DNA of 64,000 nt, taken from Aeromicrobium sp. A1-2 (GTDB taxonomy: Bacteria > Actinomycetota > Actinomycetes > Propionibacteriales > Nocardioidaceae). Below the pieces are notes generated by a model. That model had not been told where the DNA came from. It made no database searches and saw nothing but the letters and a program-made list of their open reading frames with translations. Location: contig NZ_CP027482.1 in the NCBI RefSeq assembly GCF_003443875.1, positions 3,382,586 through 3,446,585 of the forward strand, in the 5' to 3' direction. A program made the position numbers and the translations under genes. Shown here piece by piece: positions 25,938 through 33,692 of this stretch. The first letter of the stretch is position 1, and each line of letters opens with the position of its first letter.

Positions 25938-26621
25938 TCAGCGGGATGACACGGCAGAGGCCAGGATCTGGGCCATGCCGGCGTAGCCGAGGTCGTTGGG
26001 GTGGAAGTGGTCGGCCGACAGGCGTCCCTTCCAGCTGCGCATCAGGGGAGTGCGGAACTCGGCGAGCCGGATGCTTCCCTCAGCGGCAGCCTCGTCGAGC
26101 TGCCGGTTGAACTGCAGGGAGCCGGGGCGCCCACCGGGTTGGGTCGCGACGATCGCGCCGAGCGGCAACCGGGGCAGGAGCTCGGCAAGTCGTCCGGGCA
26201 GACCCGCGCGCCACCGCCGGCTGAACAGGTCGTTGCTCCCGATGACCACCGTGACCAGGTCGGGCTCCACCCCCAGTGACTCCATCGCGGGCAGCTGCCG
26301 CTCGAGCAGGTCCGCAACGCGTCCGCCGGAGACCGAAAGGTTGACCAGCCGGTGATCGGGCAGGGTCGCGGCGAGCTGGCCAGCCCACCCTCGGTCATAG
26401 GCGCTGGCACCGATGCTCTGCGCCATCGAGTCCCCCAGCACGACCCACAACGGGCCGGCCGCAGCGGCAGCGGCTTGGTTGTGTCGCTCCCACTCGTGGG
26501 CGTACGGCTCGACCTGGGTCTGCACCTCGCGCACGCCGCGAAGGAACCGCCCGGCGAAGGAGATCGCCGGACCGACGGGTCGCCCACTCAGGTTGGAGTA
26601 GTCGAACGATGTCTCAGGCAC
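25938..26621 (-). CDS. SGNH/GDSL hydrolase
   Basis: The 227-residue protein has the four blocks of SGNH hydrolases: V-V-L-G-D-S-M-A-Q-S (catalytic Ser near residue 65), V-S-G-G-R near 98, V-I-G-S-N-D near 127, and D-H-F-H-P-N-D near 205 with the Asp and His of the triad. No signal peptide is evident, so it is probably a cytoplasmic esterase or lipase. The stop lies three bases from the SDR stop. Confidence 0.88.
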   Translation of the reverse strand: MPETSFDYSNLSGRPVGPAISFAGRFLRGVREVQTQVEPYAHEWERHNQAAAAAAGPLWVVLGDSMAQSIGASAYDRGWAGQLAATLPDHRLVNLSVSGGRVADLLERQLPAMESLGVEPDLVTVVIGSNDLFSRRWRAGLPGRLAELLPRLPLGAIVATQPGGRPGSLQFNRQLDEAAAEGSIRLAEFRTPLMRSWKGRLSADHFHPNDLGYAGMAQILASAVSSR

Positions 26622-26704
26622 CCCTCCAGTGAATCAGGGGCTGCCAGACGTCGCTGGTCGAACCCGTACGCTGAACCGTGAACTTGTCGAGAGAGGAACC
26701 ACCT

Positions 26705-27079
26705 GTGCAGCACCCCCGAAGGTTCGCGGTCCTGGTGACCGGGGAGGCCCTCGTCGTCATTGCGTACGTGCTGGCCATCGTCATCGATCCGGACGTGTCG
26801 TCGCTGCGCACGCCGCTGCGTGTCATCGCTGTGGCGGGCGCCGTGATCATCGCCGTGACGCTCTACCAGGCCTGGTCGACCAAGTCGACGGCCGTGAGCC
26901 TCGCCGGGATGTTGACGGCCCTGCTCGGCGGCGCCTGCCTCGCGTCGACAGCTATCTCGGCCACGGGTGATCGGGTGTTCGCGAGCACCCCCGTCGCGAC
27001 GCTCGGGACCGCGGCGCTGGTCGCCGCAGTCGTGCTCGGGCAGGTCACACTCGCTCAGAACGGAAGGCCGAACCCATGA
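26705..27079 (+). CDS. Small membrane protein of unknown function
   Basis: The 124-residue product is almost entirely four hydrophobic segments (about 8-28, 40-58, 68-88, 97-117). I chose the GTG at 26705 because GAGAGGA precedes it by eight bases; a longer version would begin at 26678. It overlaps the methionine aminopeptidase gene by four bases, so the two are co-translated. I do not recognise the family. Confidence 0.68.
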   Translation: MQHPRRFAVLVTGEALVVIAYVLAIVIDPDVSSLRTPLRVIAVAGAVIIAVTLYQAWSTKSTAVSLAGMLTALLGGACLASTAISATGDRVFASTPVATLGTAALVAAVVLGQVTLAQNGRPNP

Positions 27080-27843
27080 TCGAGCTCCTCACCACTACCC
27101 AGGTCGACGAGATGCGACCCGCCGGCAAGTTCGTCGCCTCGGTGCTGACGGCGCTGTCCGAGGCTGCCGACGTCGGCGTCGACCTGCTGGAGCTCGATGC
27201 GCTTGCGCACCGGATGATCCGCGAGCGCGGCGCCGAGTCCTGCTACATCGACTACCACCCGTCCTTCGGCGCGATGCCATTCGGCAAGGTCCTGTGCACA
27301 TCGGTCAACGATGCCGTCCTGCACGGCCTGCCGCACAAGTACAAGCTCCGCGACGGCGATCTCGTGAGCTTCGACTTCGCCGTGTCGGTCGACGGCTGGG
27401 TCTGCGACTCCGCGGTGACTGTCCCGGTCGGGACTCCGCGCGAGGAGGACGTCCGCCTCGTCGCCCATGCGCAGGAGGCGCTCGACGCCGCCATCGCGGT
27501 GGCCCGCCCCGGCAACAAGGTCGGCGACATCTCCGCAGCGATCGGAGCAGTCGGTCGTTCGCACGGCCTCAAGGTCAACACGCAGTTCGGCGGGCACGGA
27601 GTCGGCCGGACGATGCACGGAGACCCGCACATCCCCAATGACGGCAAGGCCGGCCGCGGCTTCCCGCTCAAGCCGGGCCTCGTCATCGCGATCGAGCCGT
27701 GGTTCCTGCACACGACCGACGAGATCCGGATGGACGACGACGGCTGGACGATCCGCAGCGCGGACGGCTCGCGCGGCGCCCACGTCGAGCACACCATCGC
27801 GATCACCGAGGGCGACCCGATCGTCATGACCGCGCGCGACTGA
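27076..27843 (+). CDS. map: Type I methionine aminopeptidase
   Basis: The enzyme removes the initiator methionine from new proteins. The 255-residue protein carries the five metal ligands in context: S-F-D-F-A, C-D-S-A, the G-G-H-G-V-G histidine, I-E-P-W and A-H-V-E-H-T. The N-terminal H-P-S-F-G segment with substrate-pocket residues is also present. Actinobacteria usually hold two map genes; this one is outside the ribosomal-protein context and may be the accessory copy. Confidence 0.93.
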   Translation: MIELLTTTQVDEMRPAGKFVASVLTALSEAADVGVDLLELDALAHRMIRERGAESCYIDYHPSFGAMPFGKVLCTSVNDAVLHGLPHKYKLRDGDLVSFDFAVSVDGWVCDSAVTVPVGTPREEDVRLVAHAQEALDAAIAVARPGNKVGDISAAIGAVGRSHGLKVNTQFGGHGVGRTMHGDPHIPNDGKAGRGFPLKPGLVIAIEPWFLHTTDEIRMDDDGWTIRSADGSRGAHVEHTIAITEGDPIVMTARD

Positions 27844-27870
27844 GTCATCGTTCTGACGGCCCGGTAGCGC

Positions 27871-29283
27871 TCAGGCGAAGCCGGGCGGGCGGCGGTCGTG
27901 CCACGGTGCGGCCGCCTCGACCTGCGCGCACAGGCTGAACAGTGGGCCGTCCTGGCCCGGCAGCCCGGCCAGCATGACGCCGATCGGCAGGCCCTCGGCC
28001 GACCAGTGCAACGGCAGGCTGGCGGCTGGTTGCCCGCTCATGTTGTAGAGCGCCGTGTAGGGCGTGAACAACAGCTCGCGGTGGTGGTCCTCCGCCGGGT
28101 CGCCGGATTCGTTGAACCACTCGACCGGCTGCGGCGGCAGCGCCAACGTCGGGGTGAGAATCGCGTCGTACGCCTGCAGGTCCGTCACGACCTGCCGGGT
28201 CGTGAGCTCGAGGAACTGCAGGGCCTGCGAGAGCTCGACGGCGCTCGCCGGCCGGCCACGCTCACGCCAGTAGCGGGTGTTGGGCCGCAGCAGCCGATCG
28301 GACTCCGGCGGAATCAGGGCGCCGGCGATCCCGCTGGACCAGATGACGTTGAACTGCGGCTCCAGGGCCTGCGGGAAGGGATTGGCGATGTCGACGACGT
28401 CGTGCCCGAGCGACTCCAGCAGTGCACTGGCGGACTCCCACGCGGCAATCGCGTCCGGGCCGGGCGCGATGCCTTCGAGATGTGTCGCGGACCATCGGGC
28501 GATGCGCAGTCGGCCGGGCGGTCGGCCTACCCACTCGGCGTACGGGACGGGTGGGGCTGGGAGGGGGCGCACATCGCCGGGCATGGGGTGCGCGATGGCG
28601 TCGAGGAGCGCGGCAGCATCACGGACGCTGCGCGCAAGCGGGCCGTCGCCGGCCAGCCCGCTCCAGTCCGAGCCCAGCGGTCCGGCACTGACCCGCCCCC
28701 GGCTGGGCTTGAAGCCGAAGATTCCGCACGCGCTGGCCGGGATGCGGATCGATCCACCGCCGTCGCTGCCCTGCGCGAGCGGCACGAGCCCAGCGGCGAC
28801 GGCGGCAGCGGCCCCACCGCTGGAGCCCCCGGCATTGCGGCTCGTGTCCCATGGCGTGCGGGCCGGCCCGATGAGGTCGTTGTCGGTGTACGACGACAGG
28901 CCGAACTCGGGGGTGTTGGTCTTGCCAAGGCTGATGAAGCCGGCCTTCTCCACCAGGTCCACGACGTACGCGTTGGCCGGCGGCACGAACCCGCGCATGA
29001 CCCTCGAGCCCATCGAGGTCGGTGTGGCCGCCGTGAAGGTCAAATCCTTGAACGCGGTCGGGACGCCAGTGAACGTCGCTGCGTCGCCGGCGGCGAGGCA
29101 GCGGTCGGCCTCCGCTGCCCGCTCCAGGGCCAGCTCGGCAGTCACCGTGATGAACGCACCGAGGGCGTCGGCGTGGTGGACGATCCGATCGAGATGGTGC
29201 TGCACGAGTTCGACCGAGGAGACCTCCCGGCTCTGGAGTGCGGCGGCCTGGTCCACGGCGTCGAGGTGGTGCAGCTGAGTCAT
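27871..29283 (-). CDS. Amidase (amidase signature family)
   Basis: The 470-residue protein has the Ser-cisSer-Lys triad of the amidase signature family: Lys in T-A-F-K-D near residue 80, and the serines in the G-G-S-S-G-G-A block followed by G-S-D-G-G-G-S-I-R-I-P. It resembles GatA but stands alone with no gatB or gatC, so it is more likely a stand-alone amidase of unknown substrate. It is divergent from trhO, with 44 bases between the starts, and may be translated from a leaderless transcript. Confidence 0.88.
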   Translation of the reverse strand: MTQLHHLDAVDQAAALQSREVSSVELVQHHLDRIVHHADALGAFITVTAELALERAAEADRCLAAGDAATFTGVPTAFKDLTFTAATPTSMGSRVMRGFVPPANAYVVDLVEKAGFISLGKTNTPEFGLSSYTDNDLIGPARTPWDTSRNAGGSSGGAAAAVAAGLVPLAQGSDGGGSIRIPASACGIFGFKPSRGRVSAGPLGSDWSGLAGDGPLARSVRDAAALLDAIAHPMPGDVRPLPAPPVPYAEWVGRPPGRLRIARWSATHLEGIAPGPDAIAAWESASALLESLGHDVVDIANPFPQALEPQFNVIWSSGIAGALIPPESDRLLRPNTRYWRERGRPASAVELSQALQFLELTTRQVVTDLQAYDAILTPTLALPPQPVEWFNESGDPAEDHHRELLFTPYTALYNMSGQPAASLPLHWSAEGLPIGVMLAGLPGQDGPLFSLCAQVEAAAPWHDRRPPGFA

Positions 29284-29289
29284 GCACCG

Positions 29290-29320
29290 AGCCTAGGCGC
29301 CCTTGCACTGGCGCCTAGAA
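29290..29320. promoter_or_regulatory. Symmetric divergent promoter, probably leaderless on both sides
   Basis: CTAGGCGCC (29293-29301) is a perfect inverse of GGCGCCTAG (29310-29318). The outer ends of the arms supply a -10 element on each strand: TAGAAT (29315-29320) seven bases before the trhO GTG, and TAGGCT on the minus strand (29291-29296) seven bases before the amidase ATG. Neither start has a Shine-Dalgarno site. Confidence 0.55.
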
Positions 29321-29327
29321 TCTATCC

Positions 29328-30221
29328 GTGGCCCCCCCCAAAGTCCTGCTGTTCTACGGCTTCTCGCCGCTGGCCGATCCCGAGGCGATTCGGCTGTGGC
29401 AGCACACCCTGTGCGACTCGCTCGGCGTGCGTGGCCGCATCATCATCTCCAAGGACGGCATCAACGCGACGCTCGGCGGCGACGTCGTGCAGCTCAAGAA
29501 ATACGTGCGGGGCACGCGGGCCTATGCCCCGTTCAAGGAGATCGACTTCAAGTGGAGCCAGGGTCGGGCGCTGGATGACGGCACGACCGCCGACTTCCCG
29601 CGACTGAGCGTCAGGGTGCGCGACGAGCTGGTGACGTTCGGCGCGCCGGACGAGCTCGAGATCGGCGATAGCGGTGTTGTGGGAGGTGGCACGCACCTGA
29701 GCCCCGCCGAGCTGCACGCACTGGTGGAGTCCAAGGACGTCGTGTTCTTCGACGGCCGCAACCAGGTCGAGTCGGCGATCGGACACTTCGCCGGCGCGGT
29801 CAGGCCGCCGGTCGAGACGACGCGTGAGTTCATCGCGGCGCTCGACAGCGGCGCCTACGATCACCTCAAGGACCAGCCCGTCGTGACCTACTGCACCGGC
29901 GGGATCCGCTGCGAGGTGCTGACCCCGCTGATGCGCAAGCGCGGCTTCCGCGAGCTCTACCAGCTCGACGGCGGCATCGCGACGTACGGCGAGGCGTACG
30001 GCGACGACGGACTCTGGGAGGGCTCGCTCTATGTCTTCGACGATCGCATCACGATGGACTTCTCCGACCACACCGCCCTTGTCGGCACCTGCGATGCCTG
30101 TGCGGCCGCGACGAACCACGTGGCCGACTGCGGGGACGTGTCGTGCGTCCGGCAGATGATCAGGTGCCAGACCTGCGAGCTGCGGGACGACCGGTCCCCC
30201 CGGCACGCAGTCGCCCGCTGA
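29328..30221 (+). CDS. trhO: tRNA uridine(34) hydroxylase, rhodanese-like
   Basis: TrhO proteins hydroxylate U34 of some tRNAs to 5-hydroxyuridine using O2. The 297-residue protein has the N-terminal acylphosphatase-like domain with [13 protein letters not shown] (about 38-50), a rhodanese domain with the active-site C-T-G-G-I-R-C-E (about 188-195) and a C-terminal cysteine-rich tail with three paired cysteine motifs. It starts with GTG and no ribosome site, in keeping with a leaderless mRNA. Confidence 0.9.
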   Translation: MAPPKVLLFYGFSPLADPEAIRLWQHTLCDSLGVRGRIIISKDGINATLGGDVVQLKKYVRGTRAYAPFKEIDFKWSQGRALDDGTTADFPRLSVRVRDELVTFGAPDELEIGDSGVVGGGTHLSPAELHALVESKDVVFFDGRNQVESAIGHFAGAVRPPVETTREFIAALDSGAYDHLKDQPVVTYCTGGIRCEVLTPLMRKRGFRELYQLDGGIATYGEAYGDDGLWEGSLYVFDDRITMDFSDHTALVGTCDACAAATNHVADCGDVSCVRQMIRCQTCELRDDRSPRHAVAR

Positions 30222-30227
30222 CCCGGC

Positions 30228-30902
30228 TCAGGGCCGGATCATCGCGATCAGGCCGACGACATCGTCAACGACACCACGCACGCCCGGCACCCGGGTCAGA
30301 CGCAGCATCCGGTCGATGATCGGCACGCAGTGCTCGACAAGGTCGCGGGTGCGCTGCTGACCCGTGCTGGTGTCGTGCACCCAGAACAGCACGATCCCCA
30401 TCTGGAGCAGCCACAACAGTTCCGGCAGATCGGCGCGCAGCGTCTTGGCAAGTTTGAGATCGGAGCCGTCGAGGACCCGGCGGTGCAGCTCGATCGCGGC
30501 CTCGCGCGCCGCAGTCGAGTCATCGCTGAACGGTGACAGTGGGCTGCTGGGCTCGGCGGCGTTCTTGAAGAACGAGCCAGCGAACCCGTGGTACGGCTCG
30601 GCGACGTCGATCCAGGCCAGCAGGACGCCCCGCAGCCGCTCGGTGAAGTCGGCCTGACCGGCGAGCGGCACCTCGGCCGCCACGGCGTGGACCGCCTGGA
30701 TCTGGTCGTAGTACGCCTGGATCAGCTGTTCCTTACCGGAGAAGTAGTAGTAGGCGTTGCCGACCGAGACGCCGGCCTCCTCCGCGATGGCCCGCATCGT
30801 GGTGCCGTCGTAGCCGGCCGAGGCGAACAGACGCATCGCCGAGTCGATGATCGACTGTCTGGTCTGCTCGGCCTTGGTCGAGCGGGCTGGGGTGTCGGGC
30901 AC
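30228..30902 (-). CDS. TetR-family regulator
   Basis: The N-terminal helix-turn-helix reads R-Q-S-I-I-D-S-A-M-R-L-F-A...G-Y-D-G-T-T-M-R-A-I-A-E-E-A-G-V-S-V-G-N-A-Y-Y-Y-F (about residues 15-58). The ligand domain fills the rest. Two starts compete: GTG at 30902, seven bases after a TAGATT -10-like element (leaderless), and TTG at 30935, which overlaps the stop of the upstream membrane gene. It likely represses that gene and itself through the paired TTGAAC palindromes at 31357-31410. Confidence 0.87.
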   Translation of the reverse strand: MPDTPARSTKAEQTRQSIIDSAMRLFASAGYDGTTMRAIAEEAGVSVGNAYYYFSGKEQLIQAYYDQIQAVHAVAAEVPLAGQADFTERLRGVLLAWIDVAEPYHGFAGSFFKNAAEPSSPLSPFSDDSTAAREAAIELHRRVLDGSDLKLAKTLRADLPELLWLLQMGIVLFWVHDTSTGQQRTRDLVEHCVPIIDRMLRLTRVPGVRGVVDDVVGLIAMIRP

Positions 30903-30931
30903 GGTGATCAATCTAGTCTCCGCCGGATGGG

Positions 30932-31342
30932 TCAACGCTGGGGCTGCGCCGGGTACTGCGAGTACGGGTACGGCGGCATGGCCTGGTGGCGGGCGTCGGC
31001 GTGGGCGCGGCGACGCATCGACGAGAAGGTCAGGACGTTGACGAAGTGGAGAACTCCGAGGACCAGCAGCACCGTGCCGATCTTGACGCTGAGCCGCTCG
31101 AGCAGCCCGGGCAGGTCAGCGACCTCGCCGCCACCGCGGAGGTAGAGCGTCACGAATCCGAGGTTGATCAGGTAGAAGCCGACCACGAGCAACCGGTTGA
31201 CGGCGTCGGCGAGGCCCTCCTCGCCGCGAAAGACGTCGGCAAGGAAGACCCGTCCATTGCGCGACAGCGTCGACGCGACCCAGATCGTGAGCGGGACGGT
31301 GGTCAGGAGGTAGGCGAGATAGGCCGCGACGGTCCAGGTCAT
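30932..31342 (-). CDS. Membrane protein of unknown function paired with the TetR regulator
   Basis: The 136-residue protein has three to four hydrophobic segments (about 5-25, 48-68, 85-107) and a charged C-terminus rich in Arg, Pro, Tyr and Gln. I do not recognise the family. It is transcribed just ahead of the TetR gene from a promoter flanked by two operators, so it is probably the main target of the regulator. An effector-induced membrane function is inferred. Confidence 0.72.
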   Translation of the reverse strand: MTWTVAAYLAYLLTTVPLTIWVASTLSRNGRVFLADVFRGEEGLADAVNRLLVVGFYLINLGFVTLYLRGGGEVADLPGLLERLSVKIGTVLLVLGVLHFVNVLTFSSMRRRAHADARHQAMPPYPYSQYPAQPQR

Positions 31343-31356
31343 GATGTGCTCCAGTC

Positions 31357-31410
31357 TTGAACGTGTTCAACTCGTGTACGGGACACTACCGGAAGAAGTG
31401 AACATGTTCA
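31357..31410 (-). promoter_or_regulatory. Promoter with two TetR-type operators
   Basis: TTGAAC-GT-GTTCAA (31357-31370) and TGAACATGTTCA (31399-31410) are near-identical palindromes whose centres are 41 bases apart, close to four DNA turns. On the minus strand TTGAAC within the upstream copy, a 17-base spacer and TAGTGT form a good -35/-10 pair for the membrane protein and TetR genes. One operator covers the -35; the other lies downstream of the -10. The upstream copy may also affect the divergent MFS gene. Confidence 0.72.
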
Positions 31411-31522
31411 ATTAGGTATTGCAGCAGGGTTCTGAGGCGTGCTCGGCCGGCTGTGCAAACTCGCGGCACCTCAGCGGCCCACCAAGGATTGGGACTGGCC
31501 TCGCAGGGGTATGGCCTGACAC

Positions 31523-32983
31523 ATGTCGACCAGCGAGAAGCCAGCATCAGGGCCCGAGATCGGCCGCATCACGACGGACATCCCAGCTCGACTGGACCGG
31601 TTGCCCTGGGCCAGGTGGCACTGGCTGATCGTGATCGGGCTCGGCACGGTCTGGATCCTCGACGGCCTGGAGGTGACGATCGTCGGCAACCTGTCCAGCG
31701 TCCTCAAGGACAGCGACACCGGGCTCGGCCTATCCAGCTCCGACATTGGTATGGCCGGTGCGGTGTACGTGACCGGGGCCTGTCTGGGAGCGCTGTTCTT
31801 CGGTCAGCTGACCGACCGGTTCGGCCGCAAGAAGCTGTTCATGATCACGCTGCTGGTCTATCTCGGCGGCACCGTGCTGACTGCGTTCTCGATGAACCCG
31901 ATGTGGTATTTCGTCTGTCGTTTCATCACCGGCACAGGCATCGGTGGAGAGTACGCCGCGATCAACTCCGCGATCGACGAGCTGATCCCGGCGAAGTACC
32001 GCGGGCGGATCGACATCGCGATCAACGGCTCGTTCTGGGTCGGCGCGATGGCCGGAGCGCTGCTGACGATCCCGCTGACCGATCCCCAGCTGATCGACCA
32101 AGGCATCGGCTGGCGATTCGCCTTCGGCCTGGGCGCGATCCTCGGCTTCGCCGTCCTGTGGGTGCGCAAGAACGTGCCGGAGAGCCCGCGCTGGCTCTTC
32201 ATCCACGGTCGCGACGACGAGGGTGAGCGGATCGTCAAGGAGATCGAGCGGAGCATCGAGGAAGAGAATCAACTCACTCTCGACCCCGTCGACGAGACGC
32301 TCACAATCCGCCAGCGCAAGACCATCCCCTTCACGACGATCGCGCACACGGTCTTCGCGCTGTACCCCAAGCGCACGGTGCTGTGCCTCTCGCTGTTCGC
32401 GGGCCAGGCGTTCCTCTACAACGCCTTCTTCTTCACGTACGGCGACACCCTCTCGACGTTCCTCGGGGTCAAGCAGACCGGCTGGTACATCGCCGCTTTT
32501 GCGGCCAGCAACTTCATCGGTGCGATCGCCCTCGGTCCGCTGTTCGACAAGGTCGGCCGGGTCCCGATGATCGCGGGCACCTACATCCTCTCCGGGGTCC
32601 TGCTGGCCGCCGCTGGGATGTCGTTGGGCAGCCTGACCGCGATGACCTTGACGGTGTTCGGCGCGGTGATTTTCTTTTTCGCTTCCGCCGGCGCGAGCGC
32701 CGCCTACCTGACCGCGAGCGAGGTCTTCCCGATGGAGACCCGCGCGCTGTGCATCGCCTTCTTCTACGCCGTCGGCACCGCGATCGGCGGCATCGCTGGT
32801 CCGCTCCTGTTCGGTCGGCTGATTGACAATGCGACGGCCGACAAAGACATCACCCAGATCGCGCTGGGCTACTTCGTCGGCGCGGCCCTGATGATCGGCG
32901 CGGGGGTTGTCGCGATCTTCCTGGGGGTCAAGGCCGAGGGCCAGTCGCTGGAGAACATCGCGAAGCCGCTCACTGCGGAGTAG
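31523..32983 (+). CDS. MFS transporter, sugar-porter type
   Basis: The 486-residue protein has twelve predicted helices and the sugar-porter signatures: D-R-F-G-R-K-K between helices 2 and 3 (about residue 99), the R-G-R loop, and P-E-S-P-R-W-L at the end of helix 6 (about 219), then a matching F-D-K-V-G-R loop in the second half. Transport of a sugar or an aromatic or organic acid is possible; no catabolic gene adjoins. Start is ATG at 31523. Confidence 0.87.
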   Translation: MSTSEKPASGPEIGRITTDIPARLDRLPWARWHWLIVIGLGTVWILDGLEVTIVGNLSSVLKDSDTGLGLSSSDIGMAGAVYVTGACLGALFFGQLTDRFGRKKLFMITLLVYLGGTVLTAFSMNPMWYFVCRFITGTGIGGEYAAINSAIDELIPAKYRGRIDIAINGSFWVGAMAGALLTIPLTDPQLIDQGIGWRFAFGLGAILGFAVLWVRKNVPESPRWLFIHGRDDEGERIVKEIERSIEEENQLTLDPVDETLTIRQRKTIPFTTIAHTVFALYPKRTVLCLSLFAGQAFLYNAFFFTYGDTLSTFLGVKQTGWYIAAFAASNFIGAIALGPLFDKVGRVPMIAGTYILSGVLLAAAGMSLGSLTAMTLTVFGAVIFFFASAGASAAYLTASEVFPMETRALCIAFFYAVGTAIGGIAGPLLFGRLIDNATADKDITQIALGYFVGAALMIGAGVVAIFLGVKAEGQSLENIAKPLTAE

Positions 32984-33064
32984 GTGGCGTAGGTGCGCCG
33001 ACTCGTGTGACGGAGGTCATCCAGCGTCAGCTTGGACCAGGTGGAGGAGTGTCCTAATATCGAA

Positions 33065-33079
33065 ACGAAACAGTTTCGT
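33065..33079. promoter_or_regulatory. TetR operator ahead of the TetR-MMPL unit
   Basis: ACGAAAC-A-GTTTCGT has perfect seven-base arms around a single central base and ends 15 bases before the GTG start of the TetR gene. The spacing and symmetry fit an autoregulatory TetR site that also controls the downstream efflux gene. Confidence 0.65.
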
Positions 33080-33094
33080 ACATGAGGAGACAGC

Positions 33095-33661
33095 GTGAGT
33101 CGTCTGACCGAGGGCCGGTTGGCCGAGCTGTACGCGGGAACGCTGAGGCTCGTCGTCGAGCGTGGCTTCGACAAGCTCACGATGGACCAGATTGCCGAGG
33201 CGACGCGGTCCAGCAAGGCGACGCTCTACCGGCAGTGGGGCGGCAAGACCGGGCTGGTCGTCGAGGCGCTGAAGTGCACCGCGGGCCACCCCGAGGAGCT
33301 CCCGGACACCGGTTCGCTGCGCGGCGACCTGCTGGCCAGTCTGGCCGATGCGCCCGGAGGCGACGAGGCCGAGGCCGAGATGGTCACCGCGATCATGCAC
33401 GCCATGAAACAGGACCCCGAGCTCGCCGAGGCGGTCCGCACCCAGATCATCGATCCGGGCCGCGAGCGCATCGGCACGATGCTGAAGCGGGCCGTCGACC
33501 GGGGCGAGATCGCGCCGCACTGCCCTGCACTGGCCTTCGCCGACCTGCTGTTCATGGCGCCGTTCGTCCTGAGCCCCGTGCTGGGCGAGTCCACGCCCGA
33601 CAGCGCCTACATCACCGCCTACTACGAGGCCGTTGTCCTGCCGGCCCTCGGCATCCACTGA
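33095..33661 (+). CDS. TetR-family regulator of the MMPL exporter
   Basis: The 188-residue protein has a TetR helix-turn-helix (residues 14-50: G-F-D-K-L-T-M-D-Q-I-A-E-A-T-R-S-S-K-A-T-L-Y-R-Q-W) followed by a TetR C-terminal domain of the type with I-M-H-A-M-K...P-G-R-E-R. GTG start with GAGGA six bases upstream. It is 31 bases ahead of the MMPL gene and behind a perfect palindrome, so it most likely represses both genes until a ligand binds. Confidence 0.88.
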   Translation: MSRLTEGRLAELYAGTLRLVVERGFDKLTMDQIAEATRSSKATLYRQWGGKTGLVVEALKCTAGHPEELPDTGSLRGDLLASLADAPGGDEAEAEMVTAIMHAMKQDPELAEAVRTQIIDPGRERIGTMLKRAVDRGEIAPHCPALAFADLLFMAPFVLSPVLGESTPDSAYITAYYEAVVLPALGIH

Positions 33662-33692
33662 CACCGCACCACATCTTCCTAGGAGAATCCCC

